A stretch of 64,000 bases of DNA, taken from positions 36,398 through 100,397 of the forward strand of contig JABCPU010000251.1 of NCBI GenBank assembly GCA_016800925.1. Direction: 5' to 3'. Positions 33,599 through 46,899 of the stretch are shown one piece after another; position 1 is the stretch's first letter, and each line of letters begins with the position of its first letter. The position numbers and the translations under genes are program-made. The DNA comes from Suillus spraguei. Taxonomy: Eukaryota; Basidiomycota; Agaricomycetes; Boletales; Suillaceae. The notes below the pieces were generated by a model. That model did not search any database. It was not told the origin of the DNA and was given only the letters and a program-made list of their open reading frames with translations.

Positions 33599-35150
33599 TA
33601 TGATGGACAAGACTTTGTGCATTTTTTTGATGAGCCATGGATGGCCAATGCCTTCTGGGATGATGCTCAAGTATGTGTGTGCTACTAAATTTGAATGTTC
33701 TAACAATGTAAATGTGTGTTTTGTAGTCATCCTTACTGACAGATGAAGGAAAACCATTCGCTTTTATCATATATGCTGACAAGGCAAAACTCTCTTTGTT
33801 TGGTCATCAAAAAGTGTATCCTGTTATTGCACAATGTGCAAATTTACATGTCGGAATATGCAATGGTGAAGTTTTTGGTGGTGGTCACCTTGTAGGCTGG
33901 TTTTCAATTGTATGACAAATTATTCAATTTGTCATTAGCTTCTATGCTTATGGCTGACTCTTGCAGGTTGAAGAAGAGAAACAATATTCTGGAACTCAGT
34001 CCTTTGTCAATTTCAAGAATGTCATCTGGCATGAATCATTTAAGTGCCTTCCCAAATCACTCACACCACTCTTGAAAACCAGTTTTTGCATCAAGTGTTG
34101 GGATGGTATCGAGCATCTTTTTTATCCACTTATTCTTATTTTATCAGCTAACTATGAGGAGCAGTATGTGTGTTGCCTATATCATTCTGATTCACTAATG
34201 GCTATTCTACAGATGCATTATGACCTTGATACATGGAATGAAGTGCAAATTCCCTTGTCCCATCTGTCTCGTTCCTAGAGAGGAACTTGGCAATGTGCTT
34301 ACATCATATCCATTGTGAACAAGCATGTCTATGCAAGCTACGCTTAGAGAGGCTTGAAGTTTTGCTCGACAAGAAGACAAAGAGAAGGTATTAATGTCTC
34401 AAGGCCTCCAGGATGTAGATGTAAGTGTCCTGTTGTTGTATCTTCATTACCAACTCTAATTGTTTGTTTTAGAATGCATTTTTGGATGTTGCTCACACAG
34501 ATGTTCATTCTGCAGTCTCATTTGACCGCTTACATGTAAATAACGAAGGCAATTTTTCTGACCATCTTTGGACCCAGTTTCAGGAACATGTCAAATCAAT
34601 TGGTCAGCAGACAGTCTAAAATAGACAAATAGTAAGTTCTTTGGCTTTGGGTATAGTAGATACTGACTTCATAATTTGAACAGCTTTGACTTAATGCCAC
34701 GTTGGCACAACATCAATTACTTTAATCATGTCATGGACATATCATTCTCTGATGGCTCGAAGTATGAAGATATCTCTAAGGTAAGGCAGTTTTATCAATT
34801 CTATTTAATATACTACCAATTCTGATGATTCTGTAGCTTATTGTATTCACTGCACATGATGTCATTGACTGAGCCTCTTATGCACTCCCTTATCTGCTCC
34901 TTTAATGCATCCGTCAATATGTCAACATTGACATGTATGCAGCTCTTGAAGTCCATATATCCAAAACCATTGCTGAAGGCTGTTGGACCATACAGGAGTT
35001 CACATGACTATTGGATGTAAGCTTCTCATTTGAGTTGTGTGTTAGAATTTTACTGACAATCCAAATCATACAGCAATATAGTGCAAAAGACAAGTCAGGG
35101 AAGAACTGGGAATACCCAAAATGACATGCACATGCCCACCTGTTTGACAA
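33599..35150 (+). pseudogene. Plavaka-type transposase, first surviving part
   Basis: Exons and short frames read LYDGQDFVHFFDEPWMANAF, then FAFIIYADKAKLSLFG, HLVGWFSIVEEEKQ, FYPLILILSANYEEQ, and later VSFDRLHVNN and KYEDISK, in the order I know from Plavaka (KDZ-related, CACTA-like) transposases of Agaricomycetes. In-frame TGA/TAA codons occur near 34617, 34870 and 35005. The sequence is CpG-poor. It stops at 35150 after HLFDN; the next residues (IEAKGA) are found at 54294, 19 kb further on. The N-terminal part is lost at the junction with the old KDZ relic. Confidence 0.75.
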
Positions 35151-35993
35151 TGTAAAGATATAACCTAGCCTGGGCTGTAGATAAAACCACGGCCTAAACT
35201 AGTATGTGAGTCTTGCGCTCCATCTAGTCTGCTTCACTTGCGAAACAAGAGCATTCGACCCTAAAGGGGGATGCCTGTTAGTATAGTTAAATTCAAGTCA
35301 AACCAGTGAGCGAAAGTAGCGTCGTAGTTAGCGGTAAGTTGCCGCAGTCAGCGATGATGCCACTGAAACTAGCGTCGTAGGTAGCAGTACTAGCGTTGTT
35401 GAAATAAAGTCAGTAATGGTAGCGTCGAGCAAGCGGTGATGAGCAATGATATCTGCAGTAGCGGTAAGGTTGTGAGTGGTGCAAAGAAACAGTAAAGAAG
35501 GCCACAGTACTTTCAGCGGTAAAGTATTGGTGTGTGAGAAGTTCAGTAAAAATAGCAATCAAGAGTCCAGCAGTATGCCAGCGGTAATGGTGAATGAGCA
35601 AAATCAATTAATGAGCGGTAAAGAACTTAAAAGGATAAGTCTACTACTGGGTGGTTCCAGAGCTAGACACTAATCTTGACCTATAGTACATGCAATGAGG
35701 TACAAATCAGGTACTGTATTGTGCAGGGTATGTGGTGTTTATATCTTAAATTGTATGTACTCAGAATGCTCTAGGCGAGATCAGTAGTGCTCAAGTACAG
35801 TAACCGTAGTGTGAGGTGACATGTAATAAGACTTGCCATAGAATCAGAACATATAACAAACAACGCACCAAATGGAGCTATGCAGATGCGGCAAGGACAT
35901 GGAAGGACATCGGTATGTGGAATGTGGTGCGGTAGTCGGTATGGTGTGTGGTAAGCGTGGGATGCTGCTGGAAATGCTAAAGGGGTAAGACAG
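35151..35993 (+). repeat. TGTAAAGATA repeat, first unit of a tandem pair
   Basis: Starts with the conserved ~115-nt head (CCTGGGCTGTAGATAAA ... GACCCTAAAGG), followed by a body rich in AGCGGTAA-like words and a short conserved CGKDM-encoding part. The second unit begins at 35994 (TGTAAAGATAC) and, after the KDZ insertion, continues at 53254. Inserted in the Plavaka gene; ACAA is found on both outer sides (35147-35150 and after about 54286). TG...CA ends suggest LTRs but no internal region is present. Confidence 0.55.
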
Positions 35994-36004
35994 TGTAAAG
36001 ATAC

Positions 36005-36095
36005 CACATATTACAGTGAACTATCTCCGTATTATACGAGTGAACGGACGTGCATAATATCCCGTATGATACGGGCCAGCGGACCATGGGCCCAT
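36005..36095 (+). repeat. Left terminal inverted repeat of the KDZ element
   Basis: Pairs with 53165-53246; matching blocks are CAGTGA, CTCCGTA, ATACG, CATAATATCCCGT and ACGGGCCAGCGG in order. Confidence 0.7.
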
Positions 36096-36099
36096 GGTA

Positions 36100-36500
36100 G
36101 AAATATCCTCGTTGATGACGGATGGGCCGGGAGGAATATTATTCCCGATGACAGCGGGTGGGCCCATGCAAGGAATATGTAGAGTAGATGAGTGGGCCGA
36201 TGTACATGAATATCCGGTAGACGGATGGGCCGAGGTAGTTGGATATCATGTAGATGGGTGTATCAAGGTAGATGTGTATCAAATAGACAGGTATGTGAAG
36301 GGTACTTGTTATCACATACACGGGTGGGCCCAGACACATATTAAATTAGACGGGTATTAGACGGGTGAGCCGAGAGTGTTATATAAATATTTATTAGACG
36401 GGTGGGCCAAGGGTGTTGTACAGTATATTATATTAGACAGGTGGGCCGAGGGTGGTATAAAATATAGACGGGTGGGCCCATGTGTATGATAATGGTAGAC
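36100..36500 (-). repeat. GGGTGGGCC subterminal repeats, left
   Basis: About ten copies of ACGGGTGGGCC with variants, 20-60 bp apart, the inverse complement of the right-hand GGCCCACCCGT array. Candidate transposase-binding sites. Confidence 0.55.
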
Positions 36501-36559
36501 ATGACGGAGCTGAGGGAGTTGCATATCATCTGAATCAGAGGAGGTAATAAATCACAGTT

Positions 36560-37046
36560 ACTGAGTTCCCGGAGCAGCAGGTGCTGTCTTGACATGGCCT
36601 TTTGTGACGCTTAGGTTGTCTTGTAGAATGTGGAAACTGGGGTGCGAGGCTTGTGTTGCCCTACAAGACACCCAGCTCCGACCCCCAAAAATCAGATGAA
36701 GCATACCAAGTTCCGAGTTCCGAGACCCGGGTCTCGACACATAATTCAGTCAATGAGAGACACCCAGTTCCGACCCCCGAAATTTGAGTGAAGCATACCA
36801 AGTTCCAGGAGCAGCAAGTGATGTCTTGAAATGGCCTTTATGGCGCTTAGGTTATCTTGTAGAACGTGGAAAGCGGGGTGCAAGGCTTGTGTTGCCCTAC
36901 AAGACACCCAGTTCTGACCCCCGAAAATCAGATGAAGCATACCAAGTTCCGAGTTCCGAGACCCGGGTCTCGACACATAATTCAGTCAATACGAGACACC
37001 CAGTTCCGACCCCCGAAATTTGAGTGAAGCATACCAAGTTCCGGAG
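36560..37046 (+). repeat. ~240-bp tandem duplication in the left subterminal region
   Basis: Two units (about 36560-36806 and 36807-37046) share GCTTAGGTTRTCTTGTAGAA, TTGTGTTGCCCTACAAGACA and a GAGACCCGGGTCTCGACAC palindrome. Confidence 0.6.
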
Positions 37047-37256
37047 TTCCGAACCCGGGTCTGGACAAATGAATATCAGATATCCAGCACACTTCCAATC
37101 ATCTGGTATTTCATTGAGCAATGGATGATAATACAGCTTTGAAAGCCAACATCATCCAAGGTTCCCTTATCTGATCCTCGCTATCTCCACCCCCTTTAAC
37201 ACCAAAGTCTGGACATCCAGCATTCAGCGTCTGATTTCCCAATATCAACTTGCAAC

Positions 37257-38563
37257 ATGAACACTTCTTCCATGTCCACTTGTGACATAAAAATCTGGCG
37301 CACTTGGGCCCTGGCCATCACTCATGAAGCAGGGGCATATACCAAACAAAAATTCAATGCAGAGAAGACTGGAGGAGAACCAGTTATACCTTCTCCGAAC
37401 CTGGACACTGATCTGGTGATGGCGTGCGATCGCTTGGCTGATGTACTCATAAAGGCATATAAAAATCCCAGTGGGTCTTCCTGCAGATGTTGAAAATGTG
37501 TTTGATCATTCAAATTCCTTCATGACAGTTAAGATACAGATTGATATTGCAAGATATAGCAAATTGATATCCCCAAAGAACACTGGGCATAATGAGGAGA
37601 AAGAGGAGAAGTTGCTTGAGAGGTGTCCTCCTGGCCATGAGGGCACAAAGGTGGTGGACAAACCTGCCACAATTATCGATGTTTCCGGTACCATCATCGC
37701 ATGGTACCTTCCGGACGCCCTGACCGAGACCACCCAGGTGCGTAATGTGTAGATTGTTACTCAATGGATATTGAATATCAAATGGTACCTACAGAAGGAA
37801 ATCAGGGCGGCCACCGATTTGCTGGGTCCAAGCCTCGAAAAAAGTGTAAAGGCTGATGGCAATTGGCGATATAATCAAGAATGGTTCAAACAGGGCTCGG
37901 AAAATGTTGGGTCAACTCCCGGATGCATCAATTTATCTCCGGCATGGTTTCAACAGGGCCACGAGGTAGGATGTGATGAGATGGTGATTTCTGGAGTCAA
38001 ACTCACCAATCCCATAGAATCTGTCAGATCCGGAGGTATCCGCATCATTGAAGGGACCCTCCTCCGAGAATATCCTGAAAGCTATTGCAAGGCCGGCAGC
38101 CATCGCATCGGCGGCACTCAGGGTCATGCATCCTCAGCAGTATTTTGCAGGGTTACGAGCCTTGTCACACCTCGGAGATAAGGCAGTGAGCAAGGAACTG
38201 CCACAGATGCCAGAGACCCTGCAGTACTGGGCATCCGTGTTTAACAGCCTCTCCATCATTTCCAATCGGGAAACCCCCAATCATCGAGACCATTTATCGA
38301 TTCCTGAATGCTTCGATATTCTCACCACCGTGGGGAACTATTCTAATGCTCGGATGAGCATGCCAAGCCTTCAGCTGGAATTCAGGTATGATTCCGGCTG
38401 TATGATTGCATTTTCGGGAAGAATTGTGAGACATGGTGTTGATGGAGGGGAAGGGGATCGGATTGCTTGGGCATGGTATATGAGGGATTCTGTGCACATT
38501 TATGCCGGGGTTCCCTCATGTGGATGGGCTATGGTCGAAGGCCACATACTAAGCACGGTGTGA
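37257..38563 (+). CDS. TET/JBP-like 2-oxoglutarate/Fe(II) dioxygenase (379 aa), KDZ cargo
   Basis: Exons 37257-37470, 37529-37737, 37795-37965 and 38018-38563 join in phase to 1140 nt with no internal stop. The C-terminal exon has the double-stranded beta-helix signature: H-x-D in NHRDHLS (His codon 38282, Asp 38288), the distal His in GRIVRHG (38432) and the 2-oxoglutarate-binding Arg in DRIAWAW (38459). Upstream blocks EGTKVVDKPATIIDVSG and NLSPAWFQQGHE are what I know from fungal TET/JBP proteins linked to KDZ transposons. Family members oxidise 5-methylcytosine (or thymine in JBP). Unlike the transposase of the same element, this gene is open throughout. Whether it modifies host or transposon DNA is inference. 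Confidence 0.8.
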
Positions 38564-38639
38564 AAGATCAAAGAAGTTGAAAGAGTTGTGACCCATGTTA
38601 GTAGCAACACACGAATACCATGTACCAATTAGAGCATCA

Positions 38640-39840
38640 ACAGTTCTGGAACTCAAGTCGGAAGTCGAGTTCCATGAATTGAGTCCCTAACTCTGTGTAT
38701 CTCGGGACTCTGGACTCGATCCTCGAAATTAGGGACTCAATGATCGATAGTCCGAATTCAGGCTTCACACTCGGGACTCAGGAAAGTGTGAGGCAACAGA
38801 CTTTGATCCACACATTGTGACTGCCGAACACCAAACACCGGCAGCCGGCACTCAGGACTCAGGACTGACACCAATGTGAAAAATATGAATTCACATATAG
38901 TGAGTGCCAAATCCCAAACTCAGGCAGCCAGAGCTCGGGACTCGGGACTCAGAACAATGTGAAAGATGTGAATTCACATATCATAAATGATGAACTCCGA
39001 ATCCTGGCAGCCGGCACTCGGGACTCGGGACTCAGAATAATGTGCAAGTCATTGATCCACACATGTTGAGGGCCGAACTCCGAACCCCGGCAGCCAGCGG
39101 TCGGGACTTGGGACTCAGAACAACGAGAAATATATTGATTCCTACATGTAAAGTGCCGAACGCCGAATGCCGAACCCTGTGAAAGATACTGATTCCCACA
39201 TATCAAGTGGCGAACCCGGAACCCCGGCAGCCAGAACTCGGGACTCGGGACACACAACATTGTGAATGATATTGATGCACACATGTTAAGTGCCGAATGC
39301 CGACTGGCGAGCCCCGGCACCCGGAACTCGGCACTTGGCACTCACAATAATCCACACATGTTGAGTGCCGAACCCCAAACTCCGGCAGCCGGGACTCGGG
39401 ACTCGGGACTCACAACATTGTGAATGATATGGATGCACACATGTGAAGTGCCGAACGCCGACTGCCGAGGCCCAGCACCCGGAACTCGGGACTCGGCACT
39501 CAGAATAATGTGAAAGTTATTGATCCACATATGTTGACTGCCGAGCCCCGCACTGTCGCACAGATATCTATTTCGTCTCGAACCTTGATTGCTGAACCCC
39601 AAACCATGAAATCCGGTAGTCCACAATTGTGGGGTTCGGGGTTCGGTACCTAAGATTCATGACTCGTCACTCAGAAATATGTGAGGCAATCTTGCCATTC
39701 GGAAGTCGAGTCCCATGAATTGAGTCCCAAACTCTAAGTACCATTGCACTCAGGCATTCGCCACTCAGCATTTGGGATTTGAGACTCTACATCCAGATCT
39801 TGACATCCAGTCCTCAAAATCCGGAACAAAATATTCGGGA
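38640..39840. repeat. Array of degenerate GACTCGGGACTC / GTGCCGAACCCC repeats
   Basis: Irregular repeats such as CAGCCGGCACTCGGGACTCG and TGTGAAAGATATTGATCCACA in mixed spacing separate the dioxygenase from the minus-strand genes. The minus-strand open frames here follow the repeat periodicity and are not genes. Confidence 0.6.
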
Positions 39841-39901
39841 GTCAAGACAATCATTTGGACGGAATAAAATATTTTACATCATGTATGAAATGAAGACCAT
39901 T

Positions 39902-40704
39902 CTAATCTAAACACAGTGAAGAGGACTCCACTCCCCTGCCTCTCTTCAATCTCTGTAGCATGTCAGTGTACATCTTCACCTCTGCCATCTTCTCATGGAT
40001 ACCCTCATCTTGCTCCTCCATCAATGCTACCAGGCGTGCTCGAATCATCTTAAGTCCCATCACTGATGGGCCTGATGAGTCATTTACCTCCTCAGGAAGA
40101 ACCAAGCCATCATCCTCAACTCCATTTACCATCCAATGCTGGTAGTGAACGACACAGGACCTCATGATCTGACCCCATTGCCATGGTTCATTCGGAATTT
40201 CGGTGTGTCCCATCCACCATGGAGTATCATAGCTGGGAATAATCCGGGATGGATGTCCCGGAGCTGCGACATCATCAAACTGACACAGGTGGGATGAAAA
40301 GATGTGGTCTGGAACAGTGTTCCAGGTGAGCATGGGATACAATGTCAGGACATGAGCGACGGGGCTTGGAACAACAGAAACGATGTTCCTTGCAGCTGAG
40401 TACTGCAGGAGTGGCGTAACAAATGTCTGTTGGAAATCTCAGCATTGCCCAAAAAAGTCAGCCGGTCATCCGGTCATCAGTCACATACATTGATTTCCCA
40501 TTGCACCCCGGCTTTAAAGTACATGATCCGGGCAGAAGAGGGAGGGTTGTTAGCAGCCTCCATCTGATATTGAGAGATACATGCGCGGATGCGCGATGCA
40601 GCCATATTCAAAGTACAAGAAATATCTTGAAGGTTCAGCTTCATGGGTTGCCAGTGATGTCCAGTATTTGGAGTGCCAGATGTGGATGCAGGAGTTTCAG
40701 GCAT
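39902..40704 (-). CDS. KDZ-associated protein of unknown function (246 aa)
   Basis: ATG at 40704; exons 40704-40489 and 40426-39902 with a GTATGT...CAG intron, phase 0, 741 nt, no stops. Distinct segments: LQDISCTLNMAASRIRACIS in exon 1, and WWMGHTEIPNEPWQWGQIM, VVHYQHWMVNG and a C-terminal helical coil (KMYTDMLQRLKRGRG) in exon 2. I recall similar WW-G-x-E-NEPW-W proteins beside KDZ transposases in other mushrooms. No catalytic motif seen. It follows the transposase on the same strand after about 170 bp. Confidence 0.6.
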
Positions 40705-40875
40705 GGCTAATGCAAGAGTGTGACGCTGGGAATGACACTGACAGATGGTAAAGAGCTGATGATATGAGTCACTGATGGATGGATTAGAAATTCAAACTCC
40801 GACATGGGCTGACCCGGACAATTCCCGGGACTCAATGTTTGGGTGTCAAATATGCGTTTCATCAGCAAAACAAAT

Positions 40876-43800
40876 TCATTCATGTGCACCATCGATCAAC
40901 GAGGGCTGCAGGTCTTGAAATGCTGCCTGTGCATCCTGAGCTAGTAAGGAATACATTTGAGACTGCCTTCCGGCATAGCATGCATGACCCGGAAGTTGTT
41001 TCAACAATGATTCCTGCATCCGGGCACCCCATGTGGTTGCCTTCCACAAGAAAAAGTTGCACGTCCAATCCATCTCTGATTGCACCAATGATATTTCTTC
41101 CATCCATCGATCCCGTAGTGCCTTTGCCCGAAGCCAATGAACTCGGTAAACTTGGGATGGGTCCTGTCAGCTCACCACGGAATATATCAAGCATGCCCGA
41201 ACTCACATTCCTCATTCCACGAATTTTCTGGACCCTCCATGTCGACTTCCACTGACCAGAACCAAGCGAGGGACTCATTTCGCTGACCTCGGGCGTTTGG
41301 ATCGCCAATGGCAGTGCTGATTTTGAGCTGCTCGCGAAGCAGGGGTTTGTATTTCTGAAGCTGGTCTGGCCCCGGCTCAAGTTGTATCATTTGCTTCCTG
41401 GTTTTTGTATATATACTGGCATGTAGGGATACTGCCTGCTGCACTGATGTCACCTGGGACCACGCTCGAGTTTTTAGGGCTTGAGATTTGGCTTGCCTAA
41501 CTGTTGTTCGGAACAGGATAGCCTTGTTGCACAAGTGAATGCGGAGATTGTGCAGGGCATCATTGGCCTGCCCTTCACGAAGCGACATCTCCAACGGAAT
41601 CAGATCCTCTGCCATACAGCGTCTGCAATGTTCAACCCCGAGGTTTGATGGCAATGGAATTATGGTGAGCTCAGGGGAGTTTGTCCATGCATCAGATGTC
41701 TCGGTGAAATCCACTGGGTCATCATCGATATCGTCAAGAATATCTATGTTCAAGTCGTCAGGATCGTCATCTGCATCAAATCCCTCTCCCAGATGCGTAA
41801 GAGCAGACCGAGTGAATTCATCTATCTGGCCTTGAATACGATCGCGTTGCTGGGCGATATCTAATCTCTGTGTCTCTGTCGATCGTCTTCCAATTCTGTG
41901 GACCTCGATGAGCAATGCAATTTGAGCCTCTTCAATTGCCAACCCAATGGATATCCATGTTGCCACAGATCTGCGAGAGGGTGCTGCATGACGGGCATTA
42001 CCCGCTTCTAGTAGTCTAAGCTCGATCTCCTTTTTGCTTGGTGCTAAGTGAAAAATGAATGCGGAGCTCCACGGAGACAAAGAATGTTAACTTACCCTTC
42101 TTGATATTGATTTCATATAAATCCATCGCCGCAGGATCCCTGATTCTCTTGAACTGAGCGACCATCTCGCTGGCTAACCATTGTGTCTTTAAATTGCCAG
42201 GTGCAGCTTCATCAAGTCTGTCGAAAGCCTTGCCACTTTCGGCGATGCCATTCTTCGCCAGCTTGTATTTCCGGCAAAGAGTCCTTTTCATGCGGATCAT
42301 CTTGCAGAAATTGGAATCGTTCATCTGATAATCAAGACATTCCTTTCGGTGCGGGGATGACATTCCCTGAGCGGCAGGGGAAATCAGGTTGAGACGCGCC
42401 CATAGGGTCTCCATGATCTCTCCATCAATCCGGCCAATGCCTTCAATAAAATTCGAAGCATATCGGACATAGCAACTGTCCTGATGTCCATGCACATGCC
42501 ACAAACCGATTCCAGGAATGATGGTCAGTTCCGGTACCATGTCAAGGTATTGGCTTCGATCCACCCGAACACGAAAGTGCTTGTTGTATTGACAATTAAT
42601 GTCATAGAAGGTGACAGCCCTGGTAATGCCTTCCATGTTGTGCTGGGCAGCCTCACAAATGGCGTAGTCCATGTTCATTTGTCTGCAAATGATGCATGGT
42701 CAACTAGTGAATGTCGATTGGCATGTTTGGCTTGCCTTTCCCCTTTCTGAAAATCAACCATCGAGTGAGGGACAAAGCACCCATGCCGGGCGCAGGCAAC
42801 TCCCCCGATTCCTGTGGACTCGAGCTTGTGCCGCGCCGCATTTGCTTGATTGACCGCCCGGTGATTGTTGCAGCTCGATTTTTCCACCGTGTCAGCAGCC
42901 TCCGCAAGATGCATGTTATACCTGTCCTTTCCGACCATGAATCCAAGCCCATCTGAAAGCCAAACTTCATCGAGGGGATTAATGGGATGCAGGTGTTCAG
43001 CTTTGAAATTTCCGTCCATCACAAATGACCAGGTGTATTTCCAGCTTGGAGTTCTTATCATCGCCGAGTTCACTTCGGTATTGAACATGACTCACTCATC
43101 AAGTGATTCATCCCCTGACAAAGATACATTAATCCCAGGCTGAGGACATGCTGGGCAAAATAATGCAAGATCTCCTGCGTTCGGGATGTCAGAACGATGG
43201 CCATAGCCATGCCATTTCATGGTCTTCAACTGCCTCCACTGTCAAGCGACTCTCATGAGCTCTCTGTATCGATCCTTGCCACGGCCTGTGTCAACATCAT
43301 GTCCTTTAGATGAAGCACAAATAGCATTACCGGAACAAGGTGTGGAAACATGCTCGAGGTCATTCGCCGGAGCTTACTGTAATAGTTCATTGCGGAGGTG
43401 CCGCATTCAAGGTTGTCCAATAGAAAATCATCCAGCACTCCAAAGGTAAACACGGTCTTCGGCCTGTTAAATGATGCAGGGAAAAATCCATGCTGAAACA
43501 TTTGAATGTCCGGACTCATGGCATTTGGACAATCGCAGCAGCGAACCTCGAGGCGGTGAACTCCGGACTTGTCAACGATGACCATGGTGTTTTCCTTCGG
43601 CTGGAACTCAGGTCCCGACACAGACGGAAGATCTTCGGGCTCAAGCTGGTCTTCAGGTTCATCTCCTTCGAACAAATCCCACCTATCTGTGAGCACCGGA
43701 CATTGCTTGCCATCATGCCCGAGGTGTATGGTGAGTCCCACATGAGCGAGACAACTCCGCTCGAAGAATTGACCATTCCATTGACTGATCCAGTGGAAAG

Positions 43801-44308
43801 GATTGCAACGATGTTGACTCCTGCAACAGCCCGTGCAATAGAGAGGCTCGCCAAGACAATCTTGACATTTGTAGACCCCATCCTGGTGGCAGATGATGCA
43901 TCTCCTGTCTTCTGGTGGAGCTTCTCGATCCAGGAGGTGATGCAGATATGATTCCTGCCTTGGCAGCCATTGCCTGAGGTAGTCATTTTGACTCTGCATT
44001 TTTTATATTGAGCTATAGTTTGAATGACACTCCAACATTTAACATGAACTTGCCATGGTTTTTGGGAGTTGCAATGGCTCAAATGAGCCTTGGTCTTGCT
44101 CGTAAGTATTGTCAGGAAAGTCATCCCAAGGAGGTGGTGCCTGAACAGGCTGAAGTGTTGGTGATTCTGGGGGAGAGGGAGGCATGGACCTGTAGGCTCG
44201 TCGTCTTGTGCTTGCAAGTGGGACCTTGACCCAAATCTTTCTACCCTTGCTGCCCCTTGCTTCTACCCTGTGGGATTTTTGCAATGGGGTGCATCTACCT
44301 ATCTTCAT
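40876..44308 (-). pseudogene. CxC2 cysteine-cluster KDZ transposase, with in-frame stops
   Basis: Proposed exons: 44308-44054, 43993 to about 43337, then about 43290-42736, 42682-42096, 42043 to about 41198, and about 41168-40876. The CxC2 zinc cluster lies early (CQDCLGEPLYCTGCCRSQH ... GHDGKQCP); the KDZ core follows (VMDGNFKAEHLH, FYDINCQYNKH, GLWHVHGHQDSCYVRYA, GRIDGEIMETLWA, GMSSPHRKE) and ends with DPNARGQRNESLAWFWS and VHWLRAKALRDRW. TGA codons interrupt it at 43244-43242 and 43094-43092, and the junction near 41197 is one base out of phase. Two introns use GC donors (44053, 42735). The product would cut the element out and reinsert it; this copy is probably inactive unless the stops are bypassed. 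Confidence 0.85.
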
Positions 44309-44545
44309 CTTATTTTATAATGCTAATGTTGCAAGCAAAGCATCTGCTCAGGTGGAATGAATTTTTATTACATTGTGGTGTCATACAGTCCTGCCGACTC
44401 ATTACAAATTTATGTCCATTTATGGCTTCGGGACCAATATAGCTCAATTAAGCTACTGTTAGGCTTTTGTCAAAGATCAACTTCTGTCAATTCGTTCATT
44501 CTTCCACCTTGCTTATCCTCAGCCCATTCTGCAATTTGATTCACC

Positions 44546-46380
44546 ATGGCAAGGACGGGTCATTCCACTCACTTGACTTCCAGCAGAAATAGGGCACGTC
44601 AACCACAGACACAGAAGCTCACGGAAAACGAAATTTCGGAGTTGAAGAACTACCTTCCTGAGTGGACCACGGCCAAAAGGGGTGAGAAGCGAGGGGTTTT
44701 CACTGCAATTGCCAGGGCAGCCAGGTTGTTTGCTCCTAAAGTCGACCAAGGACAATGGAAAAAGAGGAAGCAGGTGATGCGTCTTCGTTGTGTTGAAAAA
44801 CTACAATTTTAACATCTTATTCTTCCATCAACTCTCAGATGTATAACACTTGGTTGTTCAACAACAAGAAAAGGAAGGAAAGGAAGGACATGATAAAGTA
44901 TGGGAGGAAATGGACGCCTAGGATGGTGGTCTACCAGCAGAAGCGCGAAGAGGTGCTAAAGAGGATTGAGGACGAGTCCGGGGCAAAGCCGGGAGATCCC
45001 GGTATGTTCAAACATTATCAGGGGGCTGTGAAGAGAGTCATGGCTGAATTGGACGATGACGAGTTGGAGAAGGCAAAAGAAACAGCGGAAGAATGGTCAA
45101 ACAGCTTTCCTCCTCCGGAGATACAAGCAGAAGTTGCTCATAAGAAGGGACCAGCATATATGGAGCACTTTTCGAAAGAGATGTGGAGGCAATGCGGGAT
45201 GAGAGTTTTTGTGTTGTCAGCTTGGAAGAATGAACAGGGAGAGGTTCTGTTCGGGATGTAAGTCAATTGTGTCCATCATCGCCGATCTTCAATCTCAATA
45301 TATGTGTGCAGGCATGATGATAATGAGGCATTAGGAGATGGGGACAGCTTCATGAAGATGAAGGACTGGGAGGACATTGAGCCAGTATGGCAGCAGTATG
45401 CCCAGGAACAGTTCGGTGAGTGTTTGAACTTTGGATGCAAGAATGAATTCGTTGATCATCACAATGATAGGTGCCGGGGCACAGGACGGAGGATGACAGG
45501 TCAAGGGAGGTCGCAAAAGAGTCAGAAAACCAGCTTTGGAACTCGACACAGATGGAAATGAGATGCCGTTGCTTCCAGACATCACAGAAACAAAACTTGA
45601 GGAGAAGAAAGCCATAGTCAGGGCGTTTCTTACATCGCACTACAGTGAGTCTTTCGTGGCAACATCTGAGCTGTTGCTGAATGCGTGGACACAGGAATAT
45701 GTTCCGGGAATGACAAGGCTGTCGTGCCATGGAGTGCCCTCGTACAAAGTCAGGATGACTTTGTGGCAAGGAAGTATCTTCCGGCAGATATTGACCTGAA
45801 GGAGCCTTCGAAGTTGCAAAGCTGGGACACAACAGCCTTGCTCAATTTCTGGTATGCTCAGCAGGAAACAGGAAAAGATTCAACATTTCTGTTCAAAGCA
45901 TGGAAGAACAAGGATGGGGACATGGTACCATCTGTGGTATCCGGCAAGTCGCCATCGCGTCTGACTCGTCAAGTGAGAATGCAGAAGAGTGGAACTCTCC
46001 GAAGGCCCTGGGATCCATCAACCGAAGCCGAGAGTGATACCGACAGTGAAACTCATGACAAGGAGGATGACATTGATGATGACTCGGCTGATGGTCGATC
46101 CCCACTGAAGAAACCCAGACAAATAGCACACCCATCTTCAGCACCCAACGAGACAGAAGTTCCATGTTCAATGCCGGAGCCTCGCCCGGCCAGGCCGGCC
46201 AAGGCAGGTGCACTTTTGACATCACGGATGGGCGACCTCCTGGCCGGGATCACTGAGGAAGTGGAAGAGAGGAACGCATCGCCGGAACCAAGGAGTATAC
46301 AGGGCAAGAAAGCTGTCATTGAACCATCCGCAAGGACCACCCGGAGTAAGTCTCAAAAGCCGGTAGAGAGTACACTTTGA
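44546..46380 (+). pseudogene. KDZ-associated accessory gene, one premature stop
   Basis: Exons 44546-44773, 44839-45257, 45312-45415, 45471-45644 and 45695-46380 join in phase to 537 codons with one internal TGA (45494-45496), most simply from CGA. Recognisable blocks: QMYNTWLFNNKKRKERKD, AYMEHFSKEMWRQCGMRVF, KKAIVRAFLTSHY and DKAVVPWSALVQSQDDFVAR, in the order seen in a protein that accompanies KDZ transposases in other Agaricomycetes (from memory). The C-terminus is acidic, then basic and disordered. No enzymatic motif. It is divergent from the transposase, about 240 bp apart, so a shared promoter is possible. Confidence 0.65.
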
Positions 46381-46489
46381 GTAACCAGGGCAAGGGGAAG
46401 GAAATAATGTACATATACCAAACTGCCCCCATGTTTACCACATTTTCATCATTTGTCACACTTCTTAAAACACAGTGTCCCACTTCCAA

Positions 46490-46890
46490 AATGTTGAATC
46501 CTAAGCACCGAGTTCTGGACGTATCCTGATCACCGAGTTCTGGACGACTCCCGATCACCGAGGTCCGGCACCCAAGTATCAATCATTGGTAGTTGGTATT
46601 AGAGATTAGGGTTTGTGCATCATCTAAAATACATTGGAACTGTCATTGATATACATGAAAAATTCAGTGGTTCACATGATTTAAGTATGTGAATGAAAAT
46701 CCAAATATCACGAAACCCGATCACCGAGTTCCGGATGAATCCCAATCACCGAGCTCCGGACCCCGGGAATCAATAATTGGCTGTTGGAATGGGACAATTG
46801 GGTGTGTGCATCATCTAAAATCAATTGGAAATGTCATTGTTATACATGAAAAATTCAGTGGTGAACATGATGTAAGTATGTGAATGAATA
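46490..46890. repeat. Short GATCACCGAG repeats between accessory genes
   Basis: Copies of GATCACCGAGTTCYGGA and two copies of a ~170-bp segment (ATCATCTAAAATNCATTGGAA ... GTATGTGAATGAA) at about 46616-46703 and 46808-46895. Confidence 0.5.
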
Positions 46891-46899
46891 TCCAAATAT

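Noticed and set aside
38949..39626. Minus-strand frames of 94-130 codons
   Set aside because: They track the degenerate GACTCGGGACTC repeats and have no independent similarity.
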